A DNA stretch of 64,000 nucleotides. It comes from Erysipelothrix sp. HDW6A. Lineage in GTDB: Bacteria > Bacillota_I > Bacilli_A > Erysipelotrichales > Erysipelotrichaceae. Both the position numbers and the translations under genes were made by a program. Of this stretch, positions 24,724 through 31,831 are shown piece by piece (the stretch's first letter is position 1; the number at the start of each line of letters is the position of its first letter). The notes beneath the pieces are model-generated. The model was not told where the DNA came from. It saw only the letters and a program-made list of their open reading frames with translations, and did not search any database. The stretch spans positions 1,550,001-1,614,000 of the forward strand of contig NZ_CP049859.1 of assembly GCF_011400295.1 (NCBI RefSeq), in the 5' to 3' direction.

Positions 24724-25119
24724 CTACTTATCTAGTAAGCGTACTTTTTCAATACTGAATTCGAGTAATTCTTTAGTAATAAATGTCATAGAATGCCCTG
24801 TCAGTTTTGATATTGATTTAATTCTTAAGTACAATTCACCATTCACTGAAATACTGTGATTTAGTTTTTCGAATCCTATTTTTGGTGAGAATACTAACTG
24901 ATCTGAGTCATCATTCACTACTAACTCAATCGGATTGATATAATCTTCATATGGGAGACCAAACAGAGTACAAACATCTAAGAGCTTGTTTTCAGGTATA
25001 TAGTGTGAGCTTTGTCTCCAACGCTCTATCGCAGACTTAGACACATCTAAATATCGAGCAAGCTCTCTAATACTGATATTGTCTCTTTCCATTAATTTTC
25101 TTAATTCAATTTCTTTCAT
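24724..25119 (-). CDS. XRE-family regulator with a second, RHH-like C-terminal segment
   Basis: A 131-residue protein. The N-terminal ~55 residues are a helix-turn-helix, NISIRELARYLDVSKSAIER W. The C-terminal ~40 residues, GELYLRIKSISKLTGHSMTF ITKELLEFSIEKV, read like a ribbon-helix-helix or Arc-like unit (a strand, then two helices with a SMTFIT turn). If so, it combines two DNA-binding folds. It is the first gene of the leftward replication operon and so may be its regulator. Confidence 0.65.
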   Translation of the reverse strand: MKEIELRKLMERDNISIRELARYLDVSKSAIERWRQSSHYIPENKLLDVCTLFGLPYEDYINPIELVVNDDSDQLVFSPKIGFEKLNHSISVNGELYLRIKSISKLTGHSMTFITKELLEFSIEKVRLLDK

Positions 25120-25190
25120 TTACGTTCTCCTTTCTCAATAGTTAAATTGTTTCCTCCATGCTATTATTACAATAGAAAGCTGGTGATAAT

Positions 25191-25406
25191 ATGAAACGTT
25201 GTACACACTGTGGAGCAGATACAACAATTACAGATTATGATGCATCATATGGACCGGTTAAATTAGAAATGGTATCTACAGGACATTCTTAAGTTCCACA
25301 AGAACTCAAGATAGTACCTGATACATTTATCCCTGTTCGTCCATATATGTGTACAAATTGTGGTCATCTTGATTTATTTAGATATCATCCTGAAATTAAG
25401 GAATAA
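25191..25406 (+). pseudogene. Zinc-ribbon gene interrupted by an in-frame TAA
   Basis: The frame from the ATG at 25191 gives MKRCTHCGADTTITDYDASY..., is stopped by TAA at 25290-25292, and then continues in the same frame with VPQELKIVPDTFIPVRPYMC TNCGHLDLFRYHPEIKE to a stop at 25404. CTHC and CTNC form an obvious zinc ribbon split by the stop. One base change (for example from CAA or AAA) explains it. The intact protein was about 71 residues. Confidence 0.7.
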
Positions 25407-25410
25407 TTTA

Positions 25411-25694
25411 CTATCTTGATACCTCAACTATGTATCCATTAACGGTCTTAATTGAAACATCACTATTCTCAGTAGCGGTGTTTCTTTAGTTCAAATGATG
25501 TACACACCTTCGCGATCACTGCAGGTTAACAAATTATTATTTTCTTTTTCTACAAATCCTCCATCATCATTATCATAGAAATCAGCTTTAACTGTTTTTC
25601 TATTTGAAATGTGAGTAAATGTGAATGGACCAATCCTAACTAAACTTTTATTAGGATCACTTTAATTAGAATTACTATTATTTGTTTCCATCAT
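25411..25694 (-). pseudogene. Degenerate phage gene with stop codons and a frameshift
   Basis: Reading leftward from the ATG at 25694, protein-like segments appear in order: METNNSNSN, stop, then SLVRIGPFTFTHISNRKTVK ADFYDNDDGG and LLTCSDREGVYII, stop. In another frame TATENSDVSIKTVNGYIVEV SR follows, ending at 25411. The pieces look like one ordinary ~90-residue protein that has lost function. No family recognised. Confidence 0.55.
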
Positions 25695-25786
25695 TTCCCC
25701 CTTGCCCTTTTTAACGTTCCAGCTACTTACTCATTTCTTTTACTTATTCACCTTGGTATACTTTCTATATAGAAAGAAGGTATTTT

Positions 25787-26308
25787 ATGCATGTAACTAG
25801 AGAATCACTTTATCGTGATATTTATAACGTTTTAACCAACTATCAAAATGACCCCAGATCGTTTACATCATTTTGGAATAACTCAAATAAAGAATTACCC
25901 AACCATCAGGTCCTCCAAGCTATCTTTGATTACAAAATGATTGAAGGTATAAGTTACGAAAGAGTAGGCTCCGGGCAACTTAGGGGAGTTGTTCGAGATA
26001 TCAATTACTTAAGCTCAAACGGCTTGCGTTTTATAAAATATTATGATAATTTCTCAAAATCTGATATTGATATCCTTTCATTACTGAGTGATAACTCGGG
26101 TCTTGTTGAATACTATGCACTCAAGGATAAACACTCAACACTCAAAAATTTTCTAACTACCATTTTGTTTATAGTTATTACTGCTCTTGTAACAGTTTTT
26201 ATAAACAATTACTTTAGCCGAGATTATCAAACTGACAATCAATCTGGTCAACCAGCAATTCAACTGTCACAACACTACGTGATAGATCATCACAGCGAAC
26301 AGATATGA
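25787..26308 (+). CDS. Winged-helix-like protein with a C-terminal membrane anchor
   Basis: A 173-residue protein with GAAGG before the ATG. The N-terminal ~95 residues (ESLYRDIYNVLTNYQNDPRS, HQVLQAIFDYKMIEGISYER, IKYYDNF) resemble YjcQ-type winged helices found in phage immunity regions. Residues ~118-140 (LTTILFIVITALVTVFINNY) are a membrane span. The last 95 bases overlap a convergent gene. It may be a lysogeny accessory protein; function is not established. Confidence 0.6.
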   Translation: MHVTRESLYRDIYNVLTNYQNDPRSFTSFWNNSNKELPNHQVLQAIFDYKMIEGISYERVGSGQLRGVVRDINYLSSNGLRFIKYYDNFSKSDIDILSLLSDNSGLVEYYALKDKHSTLKNFLTTILFIVITALVTVFINNYFSRDYQTDNQSGQPAIQLSQHYVIDHHSEQI

Positions 26309-26414
26309 CGTTATCTGATATGTCTAGACCATATATTTTGACAACCATACCTCCATTTTTCGATATTACTTCAACCAACTTTCCTTTTGGTTTATTCACG
26401 ACTTCTAGTTCCAT
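26214..26414 (-). CDS. Hypothetical protein (66 aa) convergent with the preceding gene
   Basis: A small beta-rich protein (MELEVVNKPKGKLVEVISKN, GGMVVKIYGLDISDNVISVR CDDLS). A good AAAGGAG ribosome site precedes the ATG. It lies just downstream of the Cro-like gene and would be on the same leftward transcript. Its 3' end overlaps the plus-strand gene antisense. Not recognised. Confidence 0.55.
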   Translation of the reverse strand: MELEVVNKPKGKLVEVISKNGGMVVKIYGLDISDNVISVRCDDLSRSVVTVELLVDQIDCQFDNLG

Positions 26415-26441
26415 GACTTCTCCTTTCTAGGTATAGTAAAC

Positions 26442-26666
26442 TCAACATTCATTTTTACATGAATAATTTTCATGTTTTTTTGTAAAAAAAATATCATCTA
26501 AAGTAACTCTAAAGTGATTTGCTATTTTATTAGCGTTTCCTATTTTAATTTGGTTATAATCTTTTTCCCATGAGCAGTATGTCTGAACGCTAACTCCGAC
26601 GGCTTTTGCAACATCAGTTTGACTCTGATTATTTTTTGCTCGCAACTCTTTTAGTGTGTATTTCAC
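26442..26666 (-). CDS. Cro-like XRE regulator
   Basis: A 74-residue helix-turn-helix protein: MKYTLKELRAKNNQSQTDVA KAVGVSVQTYCSWEKDYNQI. It is divergent from the CI-like gene and is the first gene of the leftward early transcript, the place of Cro in lambdoid switches. The promoter in front has a 19-bp dyad between its -35 and -10. A second exact copy of the dyad lies inside the 3' end of this gene. The C-terminus has two cysteines (YSCKNEC). Confidence 0.8.
   Translation of the reverse strand: MKYTLKELRAKNNQSQTDVAKAVGVSVQTYCSWEKDYNQIKIGNANKIANHFRVTLDDIFFTKKHENYSCKNEC
26457..26475. promoter_or_regulatory. Operator-like 19-bp dyad, copy 1
   Basis: ACATGAATAATTTTCATGT, a perfect dyad with 7-bp arms and 5-bp centre, identical to the copy at 26692-26710. 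It is inside the 3' end of the Cro-like gene, like an auxiliary operator. Confidence 0.7.
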
Positions 26667-26686
26667 TCTTTCACCTCCTTACTCAC

Positions 26687-26715
26687 ATGCTACATGAATA
26701 ATTTTCATGTGTCAA
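26687..26715 (-). promoter_or_regulatory. Early leftward promoter overlapped by operator copy 2
   Basis: On the minus strand TTGACA (26710-26715), a 17-bp spacer, then TAGCAT (26687-26692). The spacer is almost exactly the dyad ACATGAATAATTTTCATGT (26692-26710), so a bound repressor would block RNA polymerase. Confidence 0.8.
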
Positions 26716-26721
26716 TAGTTA

Positions 26722-26740
26722 AATTGAATATATTTCATGT
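26722..26740. promoter_or_regulatory. Operator-like dyad, copy 3 (variant)
   Basis: AATTGAATATATTTCATGT. One arm (TTCATGT) is perfect; the other matches 5 of 7 positions. Its centre is 30 bases from copy 2, about three helical turns. Confidence 0.5.
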
Positions 26741-26763
26741 TTTCATACAAAACATTCAAAATT

Positions 26764-26794
26764 ACTTGATAAAATTTCAAGTATACTGTACTAT
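26764..26794 (+). promoter_or_regulatory. Repressor promoter with operator-like dyad, copy 4
   Basis: TTGATA (26766-26771), a 17-bp spacer, then TACTAT (26789-26794) precede the CI-like gene. The dyad ACTTGATAAAATTTCAAGT (26764-26782), related to the other copies, covers the -35 and part of the spacer, which suggests autoregulation. Confidence 0.65.
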
Positions 26795-26817
26795 TCAGTT
26801 ATAAAGAGGTGAAAATT

Positions 26818-27225
26818 ATGCACTTTGGAAAAAATTTAAGATACTTAAGACATAAAAATGGAATGAGTCAAGAATTTATTGCTGATAAATTAGGATATAA
26901 AAATTATACAACCATTCAAAAGTGGGAAAGTGACATGTCTGAACCAAGCATAGAAAAGCTAAACATACTAGCTAATATGTTTAATTTGACAATGGATGAG
27001 CTCGTGAATCACGATTTAACTCAAGCCGAAGACTCAATCTATGGAAACCACCAAGACAACTTAGACTATTTCGCAAATAAGCCTGAACTACTAGAACTAT
27101 ATAAAGAAATTTATAATAGTGAGTCTCTTCAACTACTATTTGATAGTGCTAAGGACTTAACTCCTGAAGCTCTTGAGTCTGTCTTATTAATTATTGAAAG
27201 TATTAAGAAAGGCGGAACGCGATGA
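26818..27225 (+). CDS. CI-like phage repressor (XRE family)
   Basis: I chose the ATG at 26818; an in-frame GTG at 26809 is part of the ribosome site AGAGGTG. The 135-residue protein has an N-terminal helix-turn-helix, NGMSQEFIADKLGYKNYTTI QKWESDMSEP, then an acidic linker and a helical C-terminal domain (YFANKPELLELYKEIYNSES, ALESVLLIIESIKK). There is no LexA-type peptidase domain. With the ImmA-like protease encoded next, it fits ICEBs1/phi105-like switches in which the repressor is cleaved by ImmA. It would keep the leftward genes off. Confidence 0.85.
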   Translation: MHFGKNLRYLRHKNGMSQEFIADKLGYKNYTTIQKWESDMSEPSIEKLNILANMFNLTMDELVNHDLTQAEDSIYGNHQDNLDYFANKPELLELYKEIYNSESLQLLFDSAKDLTPEALESVLLIIESIKKGGTR

Positions 27226-27229
27226 TAAA

Positions 27230-27514
27230 ATGCATATTGGTGTAAATTTTGAAGAGTTCTGCTATAACCATGGTATATATATTAACTTGAATAATAGTTT
27301 AGATACGTTAATAAGAGGTTTTTGTTTCTATGATGGAAATGTCTACCATGTGATATTAAATAATAGATTTGACTCACAACAACTGAAGAAAACCACTATT
27401 CACGAAATAATTCATGTATTAGAGAATCATTTTTCCTGCCATATAAATGATGCTTGGGAATGTGAGAAAGAAGTTAAAGATATGATTAAAGTAATGGAAT
27501 TAGTATTTGTTTAA
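27230..27514 (+). CDS. ImmA/IrrE-family metallopeptidase
   Basis: The ATG at 27230 gives a 94-residue protein, MHIGVNFEEFCYNHGIYINL. The zinc motif is TTIHEIIHVLENHF (HEIIH), followed by an acidic helix (DAWECEKEVKDMIKVMELVF), the third ligand region. It is shorter than ImmA of ICEBs1 (about 169 residues), but the repressor-then-peptidase order is the same. It would cleave the repressor after DNA damage or another signal. The start is 4 bases after the repressor stop. Confidence 0.8.
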   Translation: MHIGVNFEEFCYNHGIYINLNNSLDTLIRGFCFYDGNVYHVILNNRFDSQQLKKTTIHEIIHVLENHFSCHINDAWECEKEVKDMIKVMELVFV

Positions 27515-27527
27515 TGGAGGAACTTTG

Positions 27528-28100
27528 ATGAATACACAAAAACGAAAATTTAATCTTTTATGGCTTTGGCTCGAAGGATTAGTTTATACCGGAACTTTAT
27601 TTTTGTTCATATGGCTCACTAAAAGCTCTTTTAACGAACCTGACAATGCATCTCATTTTTTTATGAATGTAGGAGTATCCTTATTTTCTATAGTTGTCTA
27701 TTTCTATCTCCTATATTTACTTATCGCCTATAAAGGTGAAAAAAAACCAACGGCTCTACCCATTCTGGCATCGTCGTTAATTTTATCTTTCCCTGTAACA
27801 TACTACATTTTGACATTTGGGAATGCTTTAGTAAAAAGCAATGTGCCAAAATTAGGTAGTGCTGATGGGTGGTTGGGATTTATCGGTAACATTCTAAGTG
27901 TTCTTATCACTATCGCGGTTGTTCACCCTATGATATCTGGAAACAATAGAGAAAAAATAAATAAAGAGGACTTGGATAACCTTATTTCCAAAGAAGTTGA
28001 ACGTAAAATTAAGGAAATGTCCAAAGATTCCAATTCACCAAAGAATAAAATGATTCAATTAAAAGAAGGCAACGGAATTAGAATCATTAAGATTGACTGA
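27528..28100 (+). CDS. Lysogeny-operon membrane protein, unknown function
   Basis: 190 residues from the ATG at 27528, preceded by GGAGG. Four hydrophobic segments are visible: LWLEGLVYTGTLFLFIWL, FFMNVGVSLFSIVVYFYLLY, ILASSLILSFPVTYYILTF and WLGFIGNILSVLITIAVVHP. A charged cytoplasmic tail follows (NLISKEVERKIKEMSK). Cotranscribed with the repressor and protease, so probably made in the lysogen. It might affect superinfection; no family recognised. Confidence 0.6.
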   Translation: MNTQKRKFNLLWLWLEGLVYTGTLFLFIWLTKSSFNEPDNASHFFMNVGVSLFSIVVYFYLLYLLIAYKGEKKPTALPILASSLILSFPVTYYILTFGNALVKSNVPKLGSADGWLGFIGNILSVLITIAVVHPMISGNNREKINKEDLDNLISKEVERKIKEMSKDSNSPKNKMIQLKEGNGIRIIKID

Positions 28101-28139
28101 TTATTGTAATGGAATTAATAATTTAATAGGAGGATTTTT

Positions 28140-28538
28140 ATGAAAAAGAAGAATATGTTTATTTCAATTGTAGCGCTTGTATTATTTTTTACAGGATTGT
28201 TTTTTGTAAAACAGTACAATGATGGAAGATATGCACACGATGACTATTTTTATTATAAAGTCCCAGCTGATCAATCTACTGAAATAGAAGATCTATTTGA
28301 CGACTCAGGAAAAATTGTTGATAAAGGAAAAGAGTACAAGTTTATCGCAATTAGTGAAAATGGAGAAGAAAGAGAAGTCACATTCACAATTCAAACTAAA
28401 GACTCTGAAAAGCTACTACAACCTGGACAATATTTAAAAATTGCGATGAGTAAAGAATTATCATTAAGTGAAAAAATAATTAGTGAGTCAGACGTTCCGA
28501 AATCAGTGTTGGCTAAATTGAATTCGAAAGAAAATTAA
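28140..28538 (+). CDS. YxeA/DUF1093-family secreted protein
   Basis: A 132-residue protein with AGGAGG before the ATG. The N-terminal signal or anchor (MFISIVALVLFFTGLFFV) is followed by YAHDDYFYYKVPAD, YKFIAISENGEEREVTFTIQ and LLQPGQYLKIAMSKE, the YxeA pattern (small OB-like domain with the GxYLKI motif). These small exported proteins are frequent in Firmicutes; role unknown. It is the last gene of the lysogeny operon, possibly a lysogenic conversion gene. Confidence 0.75.
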   Translation: MKKKNMFISIVALVLFFTGLFFVKQYNDGRYAHDDYFYYKVPADQSTEIEDLFDDSGKIVDKGKEYKFIAISENGEEREVTFTIQTKDSEKLLQPGQYLKIAMSKELSLSEKIISESDVPKSVLAKLNSKEN

Positions 28539-28562
28539 AAAAACACCGGCGGTCACCGGTGT
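28534..28562 (-). terminator. Intrinsic terminator acting on leftward transcription
   Basis: ACACCGG/CCGGTGT stem (28543-28549, 28556-28562). On the plus strand no T-run follows, but on the minus strand TTTTTTT follows directly. It should stop transcription coming leftward from the integrase side, for example from the MFS gene. Confidence 0.75.
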
Positions 28563-28637
28563 CTAAGTACAACTTTGGTCTGACTGACTGACTTTTGTTG
28601 TACTCCAATTATAACATATAAAAGGAGGAAATGAATT

Positions 28638-29768
28638 ATGACATTAGCTGATATTCAAAATCTATTTAAACTTTATAAAGATAGTATCGAATGGAATGAT
28701 AAACGTAAATGCTGGACTTATGATTTTTATCATAATGACGTTCGTTATCAACGCAAATCAAAGAAATGGATCAAGTCTAAAAAGTATCTTGCTGAAGAGT
28801 CATTACTCGAACTTTGCGAAAATTTATCAACTAAGACTCCAATTAGTAGGATGACTTTTGAAGAAGTATTCTATGAATATTTAGATTTCAAAGTAGCACG
28901 TAAAAACACAAAGATTGGTGATAAGAGATATTATGATAATCATGTCAAATCTATACTCGGTCATTTGAAAATATCAGAGATTAAAGTGTCACACCTTGTT
29001 GCCTTTAGAAAAGAAATCACTGAAAAAAAGAAGCAGGATGGTAGCTACTACGACAATAGGTCTGTACAAAAAATGGACTCTGTTGTTAAACAAGTTTTCG
29101 ACTATGCAGAAAATTTCGATTATATTGACAAAAACTTAATGCGAAGAATGCCACCACTCAAAACGAATAGACCTAATAGTACATTCAAGAGAAGATATAC
29201 TAAGTATGAGGATGTACTCAAAGTACTGGATTATTTAAATGTACCTACTTATAGAGCTGCACTCGCAATATCTCTTTATACATTCATGAGACCTGCTGAG
29301 ATATTTGCCTTAGATTTTGGTGATGACTTAGGTGATCGATTTACTATTACGAAATCATGGGACTCTGAGACAAAACAACTCGGGCCTCCTAAGAACAATA
29401 AAGAAAGATATGTTGCTATTCCCCACCAATTGCGTGTAGAATTAGATATGTACTATGATTCCTTAAAGCTTTATGATTTACAAAGCGATACACCGCTGAT
29501 TGGAGTCACTGAGCGACAATCTAAGTCTTCCATAGATAAAGCCATTAAAAATGCGATATCACTCGCTAATGTGCCTGTATTCTCCTGGTATGACTTAAGA
29601 AGCACGATGATAACAAATATGTTGCGCTCTGGTGCTGATGCTTATATTGTTGCAAAAAACGCTGGGCATAATCAGGCAATGACGACAGATACCTATGCGC
29701 TTGTTGATATTGATGAGCAAAAAGAATTAGTCGAAAATATGTATGATAATTTATCTTCTAAAAAGTGA
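28638..29768 (+). CDS. int: Phage tyrosine integrase
   Basis: A 376-residue protein with AAAGGAGG before the ATG. The N-terminal part has an AP2-like arm-binding region (WTYDFYHNDVRYQRKSKKWI) and a SAM-like core-binding domain (MTFEEVFYEYLDFKVARKNT). Catalytic residues: Arg in LYTFMRPAEIFAL, box II WYDLRSTMITNML, then AGHNQAMTTDTYALV with the Tyr. In box II the usual His-x-x-Arg-His is Tyr-x-x-Arg-Ser, which occurs in some Firmicutes integrases. It lies at the prophage edge and reads toward the attachment site. Confidence 0.95.
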   Translation: MTLADIQNLFKLYKDSIEWNDKRKCWTYDFYHNDVRYQRKSKKWIKSKKYLAEESLLELCENLSTKTPISRMTFEEVFYEYLDFKVARKNTKIGDKRYYDNHVKSILGHLKISEIKVSHLVAFRKEITEKKKQDGSYYDNRSVQKMDSVVKQVFDYAENFDYIDKNLMRRMPPLKTNRPNSTFKRRYTKYEDVLKVLDYLNVPTYRAALAISLYTFMRPAEIFALDFGDDLGDRFTITKSWDSETKQLGPPKNNKERYVAIPHQLRVELDMYYDSLKLYDLQSDTPLIGVTERQSKSSIDKAIKNAISLANVPVFSWYDLRSTMITNMLRSGADAYIVAKNAGHNQAMTTDTYALVDIDEQKELVENMYDNLSSKK

Positions 29769-29770
29769 AA

Positions 29771-29797
29771 ATGGTCACCAAATGGTCACCATTTTTT
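29771..29797 (+). terminator. Intrinsic terminator after the integrase
   Basis: ATGGTCACC and GGTCACCAT pair with a single C-C mismatch around an AAAT loop and are followed by six T. It begins three bases after the integrase stop. Confidence 0.75.
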
Positions 29798-29930
29798 ATT
29801 ATTCTTCACGATTTAGGAAAACAGATCGGAAGGTATTAAATGATATTTCACCCAATTATAAGTGCATATTGGACATTATTTGAATTGACTGAAATATCAT
29901 CTAATCTGCTGTTGATAACTGCGCCATGAT
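29798..29930. other. Right prophage-chromosome junction (candidate attachment site region)
   Basis: The MFS transporter frame stops abruptly at 29901 just past the integrase terminator. The crossover core should lie near the last MFS codons (around 29901-29930, ATGGCGCAGTTATCAAC on the minus strand). The matching left copy is outside the window, so the core length cannot be fixed. Confidence 0.5.
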
Positions 29931-30983
29931 CTTTCCATACTCCAAGTTTCCAAAACCTGATGCAGTAATGGTTGCAGGGAGTGAGTTCGATGATGGATAA
30001 GCTACAGCTACTAAGACGATTGTAATTAAAGTTATAACTGTTCCAGAATTTGGGAACATGACTAAAATAACTGTCCCTACCGTAAACGCAACGGTATTGT
30101 ACAGAACAAAGAATTTAACACCAAATTTTTCTGCTAGAGCACCTGACACCATGACTGAAATTGCTCCCATGAGTGATAATAGGCTAATAAAGCTTGAAGA
30201 CTGTAAATGAGTCATGCCAGCTTCTTGCCAGAATGTTGGTGCAAAAGATGTATACCCTGTGATTAACATTGCAATTAACAATATTGCTGTCCACCACATA
30301 TAGAATGTAGAACTCTTACGAGCTTCAGCAAATGAAACGCCACCTACTACCGCTTGTTTATTATTTTCATTATCCAATTGTTTTTCCCAACCAAGAGGTT
30401 TTTCATTAAGATCTTGTGGACTCTTGATAAATAAGAAGTTAGCTAATATACCAAAAACTAAAATAACTACAGCTAAGATGAAGTATGCGCTTCTCCAGCC
30501 AAAGTTTTCAATAAGTATTCCTGAGAAGAACATTGCTACAGAACTACCAAATCCAGCACCACCGAATACTAAACCAACAACAGTTGATCTACGGTCAATA
30601 AACCATTCAGCAATAACGGAAGCTGCGGCAACGTTTGTACCAAATCCCATGACAGCACCTGCTAAAGTTCCACCTAAATAAATAAACCAAACATTTTGTG
30701 TAAATCCAAAGATTACATAGTGGAATGCACAGACTACTGTTGCAAAATACATAGCTCTCTTTGCAGTAACCTTCGCAATAAATTGAGTTGCGAATAGACT
30801 ACAAATAAATGCAGAAGATGTTGCGAATGTTACTACAAGTGAAATACTGCTCATAGGAATACTTAGTTCTTTTGCAATGCTTGGAATAAAGACCCCTATA
30901 CTTCCCAGTACCCCCAAATGTATAAACATTATAAGAAAACAACCAAACGCAACTTTATACCCTGGAAATTTATCTTTCAACAT
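29901..30983 (-). pseudogene. MFS transporter truncated at its 3' end by the prophage
   Basis: 360 residues are present; MFS proteins of this OFA/CynX-like type are normally about 400-430. The start has a GAGGT ribosome site. Ten or so membrane helices are visible from MFIHLGVLGSIGVFIPSI through TVITLITIVLVAVAYPSSN, and the A-loop motif is LFATQFIAKVTAKRAMYF. After SGFGNLEYGKIMAQLSTAD the frame stops, where helix 11 should follow. Helices 11 and 12 are probably on the far side of the prophage. A cre-like site lies upstream. The substrate is unknown. Confidence 0.8.
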
Positions 30984-31063
30984 GAGTTTACCTCATTTCT
31001 TTTAAAACAAATGCTGCATAACTTGGTGTTGTTCACAGATTGTGTCCTCCCTTCGTGAATAAC

Positions 31064-31077
31064 AGAAAGCGCTTACA
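31064..31077 (-). promoter_or_regulatory. Catabolite-responsive element (cre-like) upstream of the MFS gene
   Basis: Minus strand TGTAAGCGCTTTCT differs from the cre consensus TGWAANCGNTNWCA only at the last base. It is 81 bases upstream of the MFS start codon, so CcpA could control this transporter. Confidence 0.6.
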
Positions 31078-31251
31078 ACTTGTATTAAAAAAATATAACT
31101 TCTACTACTACTTAAATGATAGTTTACATTTAAACAATTAGCAAGCATTTGTTAGATTAAAGAAATATTTCACAATTCAACTATGTGAGTTATATCACAG
31201 ACAATTTATTTCTAAACAATTTCTAATGTGTTTAATTGACTTTTGCCCATT

Positions 31252-31281
31252 AAAAAATGGATAGTACGAATGACTTTCCAT
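31252..31281 (-). terminator. Intrinsic terminator after serine acetyltransferase
   Basis: On the minus strand ATGGAAAGT and ACTATCCAT form a stem with one mismatch, followed by TTTTTT. Confidence 0.65.
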
Positions 31282-31311
31282 TAAGTTAATCTAGTAAATT
31301 ACTATTGTAAA

Positions 31312-31818
31312 TTATCTTTTTACCGATTTTGCTGGTACACCAGCTACAATATCATGTGCTTCAACATCTTTAGTGACAACACTTCCAGCACCAATAATAG
31401 CACCCTCTCCTATTGTTATATCTCCAAGGAGAACGGCTAAGGCACCAATACGAACACCGTTTTGTAAAGTTGGGTGACGTTTAATTGGCTCTCTTACTTT
31501 ACTACCTAAAGTTACACCATGATGTACCAAGCAATCATCACCTACTATTGCTGTTTCACCAATAACAACTCCATTACCATGATCAATTACAAAGCGACGA
31601 CCAATTTTGGCAGCTGGATGAATCTCTATTTGAGTGATAAATCGTCCAAACTGAGATACAAGGCGAGCAAGGAAATACAAATGAATTGTATTCAAAAAAT
31701 GAGCTGCTCGATAAAAGCCTAAGGCATGATAGCCAGGATATAATAATATTACTTCTAATAAGCTTCTTACAGCTGGATCATTTTTCTTATAAGCTCTCGC
31801 TGTATCCAACCATTTCAT
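31312..31818 (-). CDS. cysE: Serine O-acetyltransferase
   Basis: A 168-residue short-form CysE. N-terminal helices (ALGFYRAAHFLN) precede the left-handed beta-helix: IEIHPAAKIGRRFVIDHGNG, VVIGETAIVGDDCLVHHGVT LG, and the hexapeptide repeats LGDITIGEGAIIGAGSVVTK with the ending IVAGVPAKSVKR. The DHG and HHGVTLG segments hold the catalytic Asp and His. It makes O-acetylserine for cysteine synthesis. No cysK is adjacent; it is 13 bases downstream of the deoxynucleoside kinase gene and probably cotranscribed with it. Confidence 0.9.
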   Translation of the reverse strand: MKWLDTARAYKKNDPAVRSLLEVILLYPGYHALGFYRAAHFLNTIHLYFLARLVSQFGRFITQIEIHPAAKIGRRFVIDHGNGVVIGETAIVGDDCLVHHGVTLGSKVREPIKRHPTLQNGVRIGALAVLLGDITIGEGAIIGAGSVVTKDVEAHDIVAGVPAKSVKR

Positions 31819-31831
31819 TAAACCACTCCAA

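Larger units (their letters stand above)
1..29930. mobile_element. Temperate siphovirus-type prophage (right-hand ~29.9 kb)
   Basis: Syntenic phage modules run without interruption from the integrase at the right edge to the tape measure gene at the left edge. They comprise lysogeny, replication, late activation, packaging, head and tail genes. Lytic genes are leftward; repressor and integrase are rightward. Tail tip, lysis genes and the left attachment site lie outside the window. A tail tube gene, a gpG/gpGT pair and a tape measure protein show a long non-contractile tail. The terminase, portal and gp7-like genes place it with SPP1/PBSX-like head modules. The right junction lies between the integrase terminator and the broken MFS gene, so the exact end is approximate. 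Several phage genes are decayed, so whether it can still be induced is unknown. Confidence 0.95.
30984..31311. other. Intergenic region upstream of the MFS gene
   Basis: 328 bases with no gene. It holds the cre-like site, the serine acetyltransferase terminator and AT-rich sequence. No RNA gene is recognised. Confidence 0.6.
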
